Source: Phycisphaerae bacterium
GTDB lineage: Bacteria; Chloroflexota; Anaerolineae; 4572-78; J111
Reading direction: 5' to 3'
DNA length: 64,000 bases
Assembly (NCBI GenBank): GCA_028285035.1
Contig: JANQQF010000127.1
Span: forward strand, 1-64,000
Shown one piece after another: positions 36,789-46,400 of the stretch (position 1 is its first letter; each line of letters begins with the position of its first letter). A program made the position numbers and the translations under genes. Below the pieces are notes generated by a model. It saw only the letters and a list, made by a program, of their open reading frames with translations, did no database searches and was not told the DNA's origin.

Positions 36789-39700
36789 CTAAACCTGCAC
36801 AATATTTCCATAGCGATGGGTGGTTTGGCATATCGCTTGTTCGCGCAGATAGTGACGCAACTCCAGACGGCCGTTGGGCAGAACGGGATCGGACACAATC
36901 TGAGTATGGACTGCGTTTGCGACCTCATGAACGGTTAGGGAAGCTGCCATCAATAAACGTAAACGATCAGGTCGATCTTGTTCCAGGCGAGCAATCAGGC
37001 CTGCTTCATCTTCAACAACAGTCCTGACGCCATCACCTTCAAAGCCAGCGATTGGCTGAGCCATACTCACCGTTATAGGAACCCTACATGTTTGCGCAGC
37101 CAAGATCACCATTTGAGCCTCGGCCAACTGTGCTTCATCCTCAACCCGTAAAACAACCTGATTGATTGGGCGATAGCGGAAAATGTTTGACTCACCTAAA
37201 ATTTGAGAAGGGTCGTGCTCGCCACCAAAGTGGGTTTGCCACGCGTGATGATAGCTTTGCTCCGCCATTTGTAGGAATTGTTCATGATCTGAAGTATCAC
37301 CGCGCGGATGCCACGTCCCCAAGCTCAACACATAATTGGGGCCACCAGCCTTGGCATAGCCAAAGACCGACTTTTTCCAACCGCCAAAGGGTTGTCGTTG
37401 CACAATCGCGCCCGTCGTCGTACGGTTAATGTAGGCATTGCCCACTTCAATGTTCTCCCGCCAGAAGGCGATTTCGCGATCATCCAGTGAGTGTAACCCA
37501 CTGGTCAAACCAAACTCGCTATCATTGGCGATGGCAATGGCTTCTTCCAACGTCTCGGCTCGCATCAGGCCAAGCACGGGACCAAAGCACTCCGTTTTGT
37601 GGAAGAAAGAGCCAGGCTTGACGCCAAGCTTGATTCCAGGTGACCACAAATTGGGGTTACCATCAATCATCTTGGGTTCGAGCAACCAGCTTTCATTATC
37701 CTCCAACATCGTCAATGCACAGGCCAAATCGGCACTGGGCTGCCGAATAACGGGGGTCATACTACTGCTCAAATCCCAAGCCGAGCCAACTTGCAGGCTG
37801 GCTGCCGCATCTTTGAGCTGCCGTAAAAAGGCGGGGTTATCGTAAACCTCGGCCTCCAAAATCCCCAAACTGGCGGCTGAACATTTCTGCCCAGAGTGAC
37901 CAAAGGCTGATTTAATCAAATCTTTGATGGCCTGATCGTGATCAGCCAACGCCGTGATAATCAAACTATTTTTACCGCTGGTTTCAGCATAGAGCTTCAA
38001 GTCAGGCTTCCAACTTTGGAACAGACGGCCTGTTTCATACGCTCCCGTCAAAATCACCCCACCCACCCGCTCATCAGTGACCAAACTACGGCCCACCTCA
38101 TCATCGGTGGTTGGCACAAATTGCAGCACATCCTGCGGAATACCCGCCTCCCATAGCACGTTGATTAGCTGCCAGCCAACTAACGTTGCTTCTGGGGCAG
38201 GTTTGAGAATGACAGTGTTACCAGCCATCAAGGCTGACAACATTCCGCCGCAAGGAATAGCCAAGGGAAAATTCCACGGTGGAGTAATGACAACGACACC
38301 CAGCGGCTCAAACTGGCTGTCGGCTAGCTCGGTCTCCATCAAATCCAACGAGCGAGCGTAGTAGTTAGCAAAATCAATGGCTTCAGAGACCTCAACATCG
38401 GCCTCGGTCACTAACTTGCCGCCGTCCAACATCGCTGCCCCGATCAAATCACCGCGATGTCGGGCCAGCGCCTCGGCGCACTGTATCAAGAGCTGTTTGC
38501 GCTCTTCAATTGAGGTTGCTCCCCAGGCTGAATGCGCTGCTTGGGCCACATTCAACGCTTCATCAACTTGGGCTTGATTTGCCAAAGCATAGCGATAGGC
38601 GACCTTACCCGGTCGAGAGGGGTCGTGCCCCTCGCCTAGGAAGGTATCAGCAATCCGTTTGCCACCAATTTGTAGGGGAATGGGATCGATCTGCATAGCT
38701 TGCCAGCGATCTCGAATAACCTTGATCCAGGCTTGATTTTGGGGCAAGGACCAATCAGTATCCGCCTCATTTTTGAAAGGAACGGTTGGGTCCATCGTGA
38801 TCTGTTCGGTTTGCCGGTTCTGCTGGCGGTTGGGCTGATCGCTGACCTCATCTTGCCGTGTAAATGCCTCCAGGAACCACGTTTTCTGCTGCTCCCAGGT
38901 GGGGCTACCCACCTCCAGATCGAAAAGATCGTGCAAGAAATTCTCTTCAGCCGTATTTTCATCCAGCCGTCGGACAAGGTAGGCAATCGCGCTATGGAAA
39001 TCTTCACGTTTGACAACGGGCGCATAGAGCAACAATCCATTGGCTTCGGCTTGTACAGCCCGCGCCTGATGGTTGGCCATCCCCTCCAACATTTCAAACT
39101 CAAGGTAGGGGGCGATGTCGTACTTATCACGCAAGACTAAGCCGTAGGCTACATCAAACAAATTGTGACTGGCGATGCCTAAATTAACGGCCTTAACGCG
39201 GTCAGGCTGACATCCATAAGTCAACATTCGCTTGAAGTTAGCATCCACCTCGGGCTTGGTGTAGTACGGGGCCTGTGACCAATCGTGCAGTGCCGCCTCC
39301 ACTCGTTCCATCGCCAGGTTTGCCCCTTTAACAATACGAATTTTGATGGTAGCCCCACCCCGCGCCACCCGGTCGATGGCCCAGGCGGTGAGTTCGCGTT
39401 GTACTGTCGCCGAATCGGGCAAATAGGCTTGCAGCACGATGCCCGCTCGATAGTTCATAAATTCCGGCTCATCCAACACTTGCTTAAAGGCAGCCACGGT
39501 GAGATGCAAGTCCCGGTACTCTTCCATATCCAGATTTACAAATTTTGGGGCAGCCTGACCATCGGCTGAAACATACTCGTGTTGAAGCGCCGTGCGATAC
39601 AACTCGCGCAAACGCACTTTGATCTCCTCAACGGTTTGATCAAAGGAAATTAAATTAATTTGGCTATAGATTGAGGAGATTTTAACGGAAATATATTCCA

Positions 39701-40295
39701 CATCGGGTCGACGCAGCAGTTCTAAGTAGGCGTCTAGTCGGCGACGAGCTTCACCCTCACCTAAAATGGCCTCACCCAGTTGATTGATATTGAGCCGGGT
39801 GCCAGTCTCACGTCGCTTTTTGAGATAGGCTTGAAATTGCCCTTCTTCACTGGGCAAAATCACGTTTTGGGTTTCCTGACGAAGACGGGTGACGATAGAG
39901 GGGACAACCAATTGCGGCAGATATTGGCCAATCCAACTGCCCAATTGCAGAGCTGCTTGCTCCCACCCCGCAAAATATTTAGGAACGCCGTAGACATCCA
40001 ACAGGTGTTTGATCTGATCGGCGATACGAGCCGAGTTATGGCTACGAAAGGCTTGATCCGACAAAGCCATCGTCAATGCTTTACCCCGTGGGTCCACCAT
40101 CATGCCCGCCATTTTATTGGCCTGATGCAACTCCGCCGATGTTTGCTGCCGTTTCGCCTCTTCAAGTAATCGTGCTGCCAACTCCACCGCTTGATGGGCT
40201 AAGACCATATTTGGTCCGGCTATATCTGGCCCAAGATCATCATCAGCCACTGGGGCTGGGTCAGCATCTATTTCTTCTGTCATTTTCAAAACCAT
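36789..40295 (-). CDS. putA: Bifunctional proline dehydrogenase/L-glutamate gamma-semialdehyde dehydrogenase
   Basis: An 1168-aa enzyme oxidising proline to glutamate with FAD and then NAD. PRODH barrel (about 60-450): IRIVKGANLAMERVEAALHDW, KAVNLGIASHNLFD and the RRLDENTAEENFL carboxylate-binding motif. ALDH domain (about 510-1010): PPWNFPLAIPCGG, ETSGKN with the general base, and GQKCSA with the nucleophilic Cys. A final region (about 1010-1168) is probably the ASD-type C-terminal domain. There is no N-terminal ribbon-helix-helix DNA-binding domain, so it is not a trifunctional PutA. Start ATG with AGGAG 6 nt upstream. An IclR regulator lies upstream on the same strand. Confidence 0.95.
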   Translation of the reverse strand: MVLKMTEEIDADPAPVADDDLGPDIAGPNMVLAHQAVELAARLLEEAKRQQTSAELHQANKMAGMMVDPRGKALTMALSDQAFRSHNSARIADQIKHLLDVYGVPKYFAGWEQAALQLGSWIGQYLPQLVVPSIVTRLRQETQNVILPSEEGQFQAYLKKRRETGTRLNINQLGEAILGEGEARRRLDAYLELLRRPDVEYISVKISSIYSQINLISFDQTVEEIKVRLRELYRTALQHEYVSADGQAAPKFVNLDMEEYRDLHLTVAAFKQVLDEPEFMNYRAGIVLQAYLPDSATVQRELTAWAIDRVARGGATIKIRIVKGANLAMERVEAALHDWSQAPYYTKPEVDANFKRMLTYGCQPDRVKAVNLGIASHNLFDVAYGLVLRDKYDIAPYLEFEMLEGMANHQARAVQAEANGLLLYAPVVKREDFHSAIAYLVRRLDENTAEENFLHDLFDLEVGSPTWEQQKTWFLEAFTRQDEVSDQPNRQQNRQTEQITMDPTVPFKNEADTDWSLPQNQAWIKVIRDRWQAMQIDPIPLQIGGKRIADTFLGEGHDPSRPGKVAYRYALANQAQVDEALNVAQAAHSAWGATSIEERKQLLIQCAEALARHRGDLIGAAMLDGGKLVTEADVEVSEAIDFANYYARSLDLMETELADSQFEPLGVVVITPPWNFPLAIPCGGMLSALMAGNTVILKPAPEATLVGWQLINVLWEAGIPQDVLQFVPTTDDEVGRSLVTDERVGGVILTGAYETGRLFQSWKPDLKLYAETSGKNSLIITALADHDQAIKDLIKSAFGHSGQKCSAASLGILEAEVYDNPAFLRQLKDAAASLQVGSAWDLSSSMTPVIRQPSADLACALTMLEDNESWLLEPKMIDGNPNLWSPGIKLGVKPGSFFHKTECFGPVLGLMRAETLEEAIAIANDSEFGLTSGLHSLDDREIAFWRENIEVGNAYINRTTTGAIVQRQPFGGWKKSVFGYAKAGGPNYVLSLGTWHPRGDTSDHEQFLQMAEQSYHHAWQTHFGGEHDPSQILGESNIFRYRPINQVVLRVEDEAQLAEAQMVILAAQTCRVPITVSMAQPIAGFEGDGVRTVVEDEAGLIARLEQDRPDRLRLLMAASLTVHEVANAVHTQIVSDPVLPNGRLELRHYLREQAICQTTHRYGNIVQV

Positions 40296-40404
40296 TTTTT
40301 ACTCCTATTTGCTACATAGGCCCGACTAGGCCAGCTAAATAAAGATAAAACACAAAGAACCTTAAAATTTTTCTTTAAGTTCACAATTCATCATTCACAA
40401 TTAA

Positions 40405-41178
40405 TTATTTTCTATACCCCATCTCATACGAAATTCGAGCCGCCGTATCCCTGACCCGCTCCGCGAGTTCGATCAGTCTACCGGACGTAATCCGAATGCT
40501 CGGCCCCACCAAGCTTATGGCCGCCTGTGTTTGACCATTCATATCAAAAATTGGAGCAGCAGTTGCCATCACCCCTGCTTCCAATTCGCCCATTGCTGTA
40601 GCAACGCCATTTGCCTGAATATCAGCTAGTTCTTGTCGTAGGGTATCGGCTGAATGGGTATGCTCGGTGAGATCAGGGCGCGGTTGTTGTAGCACCTGCT
40701 CGATAAAATCAGGCGAACGAAAAGCAATGAGTACCTTGCCCGTCGAGGTCGCGTGGACGGGCAGTCGGCTACCAATGTATTGGGTGATGCCAACCAAATG
40801 CCTGCCCAGCACCTCATCAATTACCAATGCAGTCCACACCCCATTACGATCTTCCCGCAAGACCTCCAACGTAGTGGTTTCGCCTGTCTCACGGGTCAAC
40901 TCACGCAGAAAGTCGTGGCTAATACGCCGCAAATCGTTGGAGCGCATCGCTCGCCCGCCTAGCGCAATCATCTCCGAGCCAAGCCGATAGTTGCCCGACG
41001 GGGTACGTCGGATCAAGTCTTCGCTTTCCAGGGCCGTCAATAGCCGAAAGACCGTGGTTTTGTTCAGCCCCACCGTCTCCACTAAATCCGCCAAACTCCA
41101 CTGAGGGTTATTGTCGTCAAAGTGTTTGAGCAACTGTATCGCTCGCTGCACTGATTGAGTGCCATTGTATGATTTCAA
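40405..41178 (-). CDS. IclR-family transcriptional regulator
   Basis: A 257-aa regulator. The winged HTH (about 1-75) contains LADLVETVGLNKTTVFRLLTALE; the effector domain (about 80-255) contains the VHATSTGKVLIAF signature. It starts with TTG, with TTAAGG 8 nt upstream. Two candidate operators overlap its own translation start, suggesting autoregulation. The next gene on the strand is putA, 109 bp away, making it the likely target; the effector may be proline or a breakdown product (inference). Confidence 0.9.
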   Translation of the reverse strand: MKSYNGTQSVQRAIQLLKHFDDNNPQWSLADLVETVGLNKTTVFRLLTALESEDLIRRTPSGNYRLGSEMIALGGRAMRSNDLRRISHDFLRELTRETGETTTLEVLREDRNGVWTALVIDEVLGRHLVGITQYIGSRLPVHATSTGKVLIAFRSPDFIEQVLQQPRPDLTEHTHSADTLRQELADIQANGVATAMGELEAGVMATAAPIFDMNGQTQAAISLVGPSIRITSGRLIELAERVRDTAARISYEMGYRK

Positions 41179-41206
41179 ATTATGAACCTTAATTTCACAT
41201 TATGAA
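41172..41206 (-). promoter_or_regulatory. Tandem candidate IclR operators
   Basis: Two copies of TTCATAATnTGAAAT (41172-41186 and 41192-41206) sit exactly 20 bp apart, about two helical turns. Each contains the palindrome TTCA-N5-TGAA. The nearer copy overlaps the TTG start of the IclR gene. Confidence 0.6.
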
Positions 41207-41242
41207 GTCATTGTAATTCAGAAAGGGGTTAGTGTCAAGAGG

Positions 41243-41278
41243 TTTTTGGAAGGATGGAAGATTGGAAGGGTGTAAGGA
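41243..41278. repeat. GGAAGGATGGAAGATTGGAAGG-type dispersed element
   Basis: A short G/A-rich sequence related to those at 36695-36720 and 53700-53766; each lies between genes. Confidence 0.4.
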
Positions 41279-41404
41279 TAGCTTGGATAATGTGAGTGGG
41301 GGGGTATAATGTTACGGGTTTGTAGAGTTTGTAGGGGTGATAGTGTTCAAAGCCCGTCCGATCAACTAGCCACAACCCACTAACCACCATTCACAGGAGT
41401 TTCC

Positions 41405-42172
41405 ATGACACAGCCAAAAATTCTGGGGGTGCTGAATGTGTCCCCGGAATCAAATATCAAAGAATCGATTGCCACAACGAGAGAAGCAATTTTAGAGCGA
41501 GCGAAATATTTATGGGATAATGGCACGACGTACATCGACTTGGGGGGACGATCAATCACACCGACGGCAGACAAAATTTCGGATGAGATGGAGTTGGAGC
41601 GGGTACTGCCCGTGATTGATCTGCTCAAAGGACAAGGGTGTAAGGTTTCAATTGATACCTGGAGCGCCCACACCGCCATCACCTGCTTGGAGCAGGGCGT
41701 GGATATGATCAACTTCACGGGCGAAATTCTCACCCCGGAAATGCTGAAGGCCGTCGCCGCAGCCGACGTCCCCCTGGTCTGCACCTATATGCCCTACGGT
41801 GATGCCTACCAGATGCGGGGACGAAAGCGGCAGTTGGTCACGATTGAAGCGATTATGACCTACTTTCGGGAGCGTATTGCTCTAGCCAAACAGTATGGGG
41901 TCAAGCAAATCATTTTTGATCCCAATTTAGGCATTCTCCCTGACACATTAGCCAGCTACGAGCGTGTCCACTTTCAAATCCACCTCATCCGCCAAATTCC
42001 AACCTTCCAGTCGCTCGGCTACCCCGTCCTTGTCTACGCTGGGCGTAAGGTTGACGAAACGGCCCGTCATTTGCTCAATTCCATCGTAGTGCATCACAAG
42101 CCTGAGTACATTCGAACGCATACACCAGAGATAATCACAGCATTAGCTAATATTGAACTGGAGAATTTATAA
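41405..42172 (+). CDS. Dihydropteroate synthase-like pterin-binding protein
   Basis: A 255-aa TIM-barrel protein of the DHPS/pterin-binding family. ILGVLNVSPES, TYIDLGGRSITPTA (as DIGGxSTRPGA), KVSIDTW and the C-terminal VYAGRK match the strand motifs, but several are degenerate: ISIDT-type metal and pterin residues remain, whereas the usual KD/SR pABA-loop residues are not obvious. Start ATG with AGGAG 7-8 nt upstream. The stop codon abuts the ATG of an SDR gene. A true FolP cannot be claimed; a paralogue acting on another pterin is likely. Confidence 0.8.
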   Translation: MTQPKILGVLNVSPESNIKESIATTREAILERAKYLWDNGTTYIDLGGRSITPTADKISDEMELERVLPVIDLLKGQGCKVSIDTWSAHTAITCLEQGVDMINFTGEILTPEMLKAVAAADVPLVCTYMPYGDAYQMRGRKRQLVTIEAIMTYFRERIALAKQYGVKQIIFDPNLGILPDTLASYERVHFQIHLIRQIPTFQSLGYPVLVYAGRKVDETARHLLNSIVVHHKPEYIRTHTPEIITALANIELENL

Positions 42173-42901
42173 ATGAAATCATTAGCAAACCAAGTCGCTT
42201 TAGTCACAGGCAGCGCCAAACGTACGGGGCGAGACATCGCTTTGGGCTTGGCTGAGGCAGGGGCCGATGTGGTGATCCACTATCGCGGTAGTCGGGAAGA
42301 GGCTGAGGCCACTGTAGCCGAAGTGCAGGCAAAAGGACGACGTGCCATCGCCATTAAGGCCGATTTGCGAGAAACAGATCAGGTCGAAGCTCTATTTGCT
42401 CAAGCCCATGCCGAATTTGGGCGGTTGGATATTTTGGTGAACAATGTGGGCAATATCACCACAAAATCGATCAGCGAATTGAGCTATGACGAGTGGCACT
42501 TTTATTTGGATACCACGCTTAACGTCACATTCTACTGCTGTAAAAACGCCCTGTCCTATATGCGACAACAAAAGCGAGGCCGGATTATCAATATGGCAGA
42601 CTCCTTCGCTGATACCATCCCCGCTGCACCGAATACGACACCATATCGTATCGGTAAGACCGGGGTGATGATCCTAACCAAGTCGCTAGCTGTGGCGGAA
42701 GGGCCACACAACATTACGGTCAACGCCGTTTCTCCCGGTACGCTGGCCAATTCGGAGTCAAAGCCACCGTTGGAAAATGTACCGCTGGGGCGATATGGAG
42801 AAACCAACGATATTGTCAATGCCATTTTGTTTTTGGTCAGTGATGAGGCGGACTATATTACGGGGACGAATATCAAGGTAGCTGGGGGATGGAATTTGTA
42901 A
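42173..42901 (+). CDS. Short-chain dehydrogenase/reductase, pteridine-reductase-like
   Basis: A 242-aa SDR. The cofactor motif is TGSAKRTGRDIA (11-22), a TGxxKRxGR variant seen in pteridine reductase/FolM-type enzymes that prefer NADPH; NNVGN follows at about 90. The catalytic YRIGK is preceded by MADS (Ser), and the C-terminal GTNIKVAGGWNL is usual. It starts immediately after the DHPS-like stop codon, so the two work together. Confidence 0.85.
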   Translation: MKSLANQVALVTGSAKRTGRDIALGLAEAGADVVIHYRGSREEAEATVAEVQAKGRRAIAIKADLRETDQVEALFAQAHAEFGRLDILVNNVGNITTKSISELSYDEWHFYLDTTLNVTFYCCKNALSYMRQQKRGRIINMADSFADTIPAAPNTTPYRIGKTGVMILTKSLAVAEGPHNITVNAVSPGTLANSESKPPLENVPLGRYGETNDIVNAILFLVSDEADYITGTNIKVAGGWNL

Positions 42902-42947
42902 GTTGGTTTTGGGGTCCATAAATATTTGAAACCGACAAAAAATCACA

Positions 42948-43038
42948 ATCCACAGATGCACACAGATATTCACAGATATTTATAGAGTTCTTTGAACAAA
43001 ACGATTTTATCTGTGTCAATCTGTGTTGATCTGTGGAT
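42948..43038. repeat. Inverted repeat of CACAGAT units
   Basis: ATCCACAGAT at 42948-42957 and ATCTGTGGAT at 43029-43038 flank multiple 10-bp CACAGATAT-type units, reading as an inverted array. It lies between the converging SDR and selenoprotein genes and may terminate transcription from either side. Confidence 0.7.
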
Positions 43039-43065
43039 GAATAGGGTTTCCGAATATTTTAATTT

Positions 43066-43404
43066 TTAGCCAAAATGCTCTGCGTACATTGCCTCATTAA
43101 AGCCAACAAACAGAGTATCGCCTTGTTGTAGGGTCGGCGCACGCAGATTTCCGCTACGCCCCATCACCTCTTTCAAAATGTCGTCCTTATTCTCCGGCTG
43201 CGGGGTAAATTCCAATACCTTTTTACCTTTGGCCACATAAACTTTATTCGCTTGAGAAATTTTCTCCCACGCTGCCTCAGCCTCGATCCGCTCTTTACGA
43301 GCATCGCTCTGGTTTTGAATAGCAATCTCGTTTGCCCCGAGAACCTCCCGGGTTTTAGCACACGAGTTTCAGTTTTTGCGTAGATACGCCCAATCGATTT
43401 GCAT
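43066..43404 (-). CDS. ArsC-family selenoprotein (UGA at codon 12 read as selenocysteine)
   Basis: A 112-residue protein containing one in-frame TGA (43369-43371). It starts ATG at 43404 with AAAGGAG 6 nt upstream and reads MQIDWAYLRKN-U-NSCAKTREVL, then DARKERIEAE, YVAKGKKVLEF, LGRSGNLRAPT-type (GRSGNLRAPTLQQGDTLFVGF) to a TAA at 43066. The frame is intact apart from the TGA, and this pattern matches the small ArsC/Spx-like (seleno)protein family with a UxxC/CxxC redox centre. The UGA falls exactly at the nucleophile position, four residues before Cys15. A SECIS-like hairpin follows. It lies 40 nt downstream of the helicase stop, same strand. Likely thiol/selenol oxidoreductase; substrate unknown. 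Confidence 0.88.
43336..43352 (-). promoter_or_regulatory. Bacterial SECIS-like element
   Basis: On the minus strand CCCGGGA pairs with TTCTCGGG (7-bp stem with one G-U) around a GGU apical loop. The loop starts 23 nt after the UGA, inside the 16-37 nt window, and GGU matches the SelB-contacting loop of E. coli fdhF. Coding sequence overlaps it, as in all bacterial SECIS. Confidence 0.75.
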
Positions 43405-43444
43405 TGTGATCTCCTTTAATTAACGTAGTTTGGACAATTATATT

Positions 43445-46400
43445 CTAAGTCGAACGATCAACGCTCGGCAAAATATCTCCCAAAAATCGTTCGACGATAC
43501 CTCGTTTAAGTTGATCGTGATAGAATTGATTACGGAAGTTACGTAGACACTCGTAACAGCTTGTTTCTGTCCCACACTCACATTCATGAACGCGTGCGTA
43601 AGCCGCTTCGAAGGTAGGTAGTAACTCCTCCTTGATACGATGAGCGTGTCCAGCCCCCCCAGGCACTGTGTCAAACAGAATGATTGAAGGGACCGGGCCG
43701 CTTCCTGGTTTACGCCAAAGGGTCCCATCAATATCATCTCGGCGGATACCTAAAACGTCACTGGCCCCTTCTAATAAAGCGTAAAGGATAGACCGCCACC
43801 TCTCGTAACTTGGATCATTCGCAACTCGCCCACTAAACTCCAATTCCAATACATCGGTAATAAATTCGTGCCCTAGATGAATATTACGAGTGTATCCCTT
43901 GCATTTTTTTCCGGTACGTGGATTGTCATGATCTGATGGTTTCCGTTTTTTAGACTTACCACTTGGCAATAAAGGCGCTGGTTGCGCAAAACCACACCAG
44001 TCGCAAATTATAAAGCCACGATCCAACGGTCCAGCATTAATCAGAGCTAACTTACCGTAACGAGAGTAGGTCTTATGAATCTGAGCTTGGGTACCAGACA
44101 GGTCATCATCAAGTTCGGGTTCCTGTATCGCCAGCCCCGCTGAAGAAAGGGGTGGTTGCTCATAGTCTGAAAAGAATATTTGGGTGGTGTAGATTCGATT
44201 GGGTCGCTTTTCTGTCGAGTCTTTTGGCTTTTCTCCTACAATAAATCCAAACTCAGGAATAATGTAGGTGCCACGAAGGTTACGGCCCTGATGGAGGTTA
44301 GCCCCACAAGCCTTACACGGTCCTTCAATCTTCTTTTCAAGACTGCGATGAAAGTGAGCACATTCTGGACAAATAGCATAATGGCGTTTGGGAAACTCCT
44401 TATTGAGTTGCCGATTGATTCCACCACTTGTCCAAATTTTGCCACCAGCTACCACCTGTCCGCCTGGTGCATATTCGGAGATCGCAATTTTTAAATCACG
44501 CTGTAGTTCAATCCGATTAGCCTCAGGCGTAGGCAAATGATTTGTGCGTAATTCGACAACGTCAAAAGGAAAACCATACTTTGGCAGGACATTGCGTGAC
44601 CCTAAAAAACCATACAGATAGCGATGACGGATTGTATCGGCTGCCCGCTGAAAATACTTGGCACGATCATATTTATTTTTGCCGCCCTCCTTTAAAGTAT
44701 GCTCCTCCATTTCCCGAAACTGTTCAAGTTCACCCTGTATCTCGCTAGTCGCCTTATCTAAAATACCCTCACCATTTTCATTATAAAGTTTATCAACCCA
44801 CCCCCAACTATCAATCGCTAACTCAGCTTGTAATTCTTGTGGCACGATTCGGTGTAACGCTTCTTGAACATCGGGGGGCTGTGCAGCCAGATATTGGTGC
44901 AATAGGTCAGGCCCAGTGTCCCCCTGTAACGGAGCAAAAAACTTACCCACGTTTGAAAAATCGCAATTATGGTGATCTTTGGCCCACCGAAAGAAGGCGG
45001 CCATTAATACAGAGTGGGTATGCCGCCGCACGATTTTCTCATTGGTCACGACCACCACTGGAGGTTTGACCTTCCCTGCCACAATTCGTGCAGGGTGACG
45101 AAAATAGGACAGGTCATGAGAGCGACGCTGGGCGTAGGTTAAGGCCAAGGCCGCCGAGTCGGTGCGTCGACCAGCCCGACCAGCTCGCTGGACGTAATTT
45201 GCTGTGGTTGGTGGTACATTTCGCATGAGAACCGCCTGTAGCGACCCAACATCGACCCCCAGTTCAAATGTAGTCGAACAACTTAAGGCATTTAGCTCAC
45301 CTCGTACAAACATTTGTTGTACGTTCGTTGCCTCAGTGCTGGTCCATTGTGCCGTATGTTCTTTCGCACTAAAGGGTATAACCGCCATATTTTTGTAGAG
45401 ATAACGATAGTGATTTTCTATCAGATGGGGATCCTGTCCATCAAATAGCTCTAGCTGCCCCTCACATCGAAAGGTGGGGCAGACTCCAGCCAAATTCACA
45501 TAAGCGATGGTCTGACATTGACTACAACGGTAAACAAAGATGTTTTTAGCCTCGATGGGAACCATTTCCCAAAATTTATGACTTAGACGATACGCTATCC
45601 CCCCACTACTTTTGACATTTTCTGATTGCAAATGCTGTCGCCACACAGGATCGATCAGATGTTGCCACAAACCATTGAGGGTATCCTTAGCTTGTTGCTT
45701 GATGTCCACATCATTTAACTCTGCCTGACGATTTTTTAGAATTTTCATCAAGATATCCAGCCGCCGATTACTACTCTTACCTGATGGAGTCCAGCCAAAG
45801 ATACCAAGTTTCGAGTCAGATCCTTCTTGACGAATGTGTAGCGGTCGATTGCGGGGGGCGAAGTCCTCCCATCGAGGGTCGACGCCATCCAGATAGGTTG
45901 TGGCCCCTTGTTGACGTAATGTTTCTAACAACATTTCCAATAAATGCCAAGACTCATCGGCTGAAAGATGCCACGGTGCAGCCAATAATTGGGCTGGCGG
46001 TTGCCAGCGTTCGGGGCGGACCAGCCTAAATCGAATCAACCCTAATCCAGCCAGACTGATCCGACGATCCCAAGCAACGAGTTCCTGCATCAGCCAAATA
46101 TTCATCTTTTCCTGTTTCTCATCAAAACTTTGTGATTGCTCATACAGATTGACAGATTCGGCCTCGCGTATTAGACGCTTCGTCAAATCTTGTAGGCGTA
46201 AACGTCCCTCCTGCCCAGCCTCATCAGTCACAAGTGCTTTAAGGATTAGCCGACGGCGTAGTAATTGCTGATAGGTCCGTTGCAGATAGGGTGCGAAAAA
46301 AGCTGCATCTTGCCGACTGTCGGCGAAGCTCAGTAACTTGCGTCCGTGTCCAGGCAGCATCTCCATATCTTCATCCTTCGCCGGAGGCAAGGCTTGATAG

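Noticed and set aside
42948..43038. CACAGAT array considered as DnaA boxes or a CRISPR.
   Set aside because: Units do not match TTATCCACA, are too short and are inverted rather than regularly spaced repeats; no origin genes nearby.
43173..43404. Region reads as a dead or absent gene because of the TGA, with a 62-aa frame on the minus strand.
   Set aside because: The other frame encodes a complete family-like protein through the TGA with RBS and SECIS-like hairpin; the 62-aa frame is a shadow.
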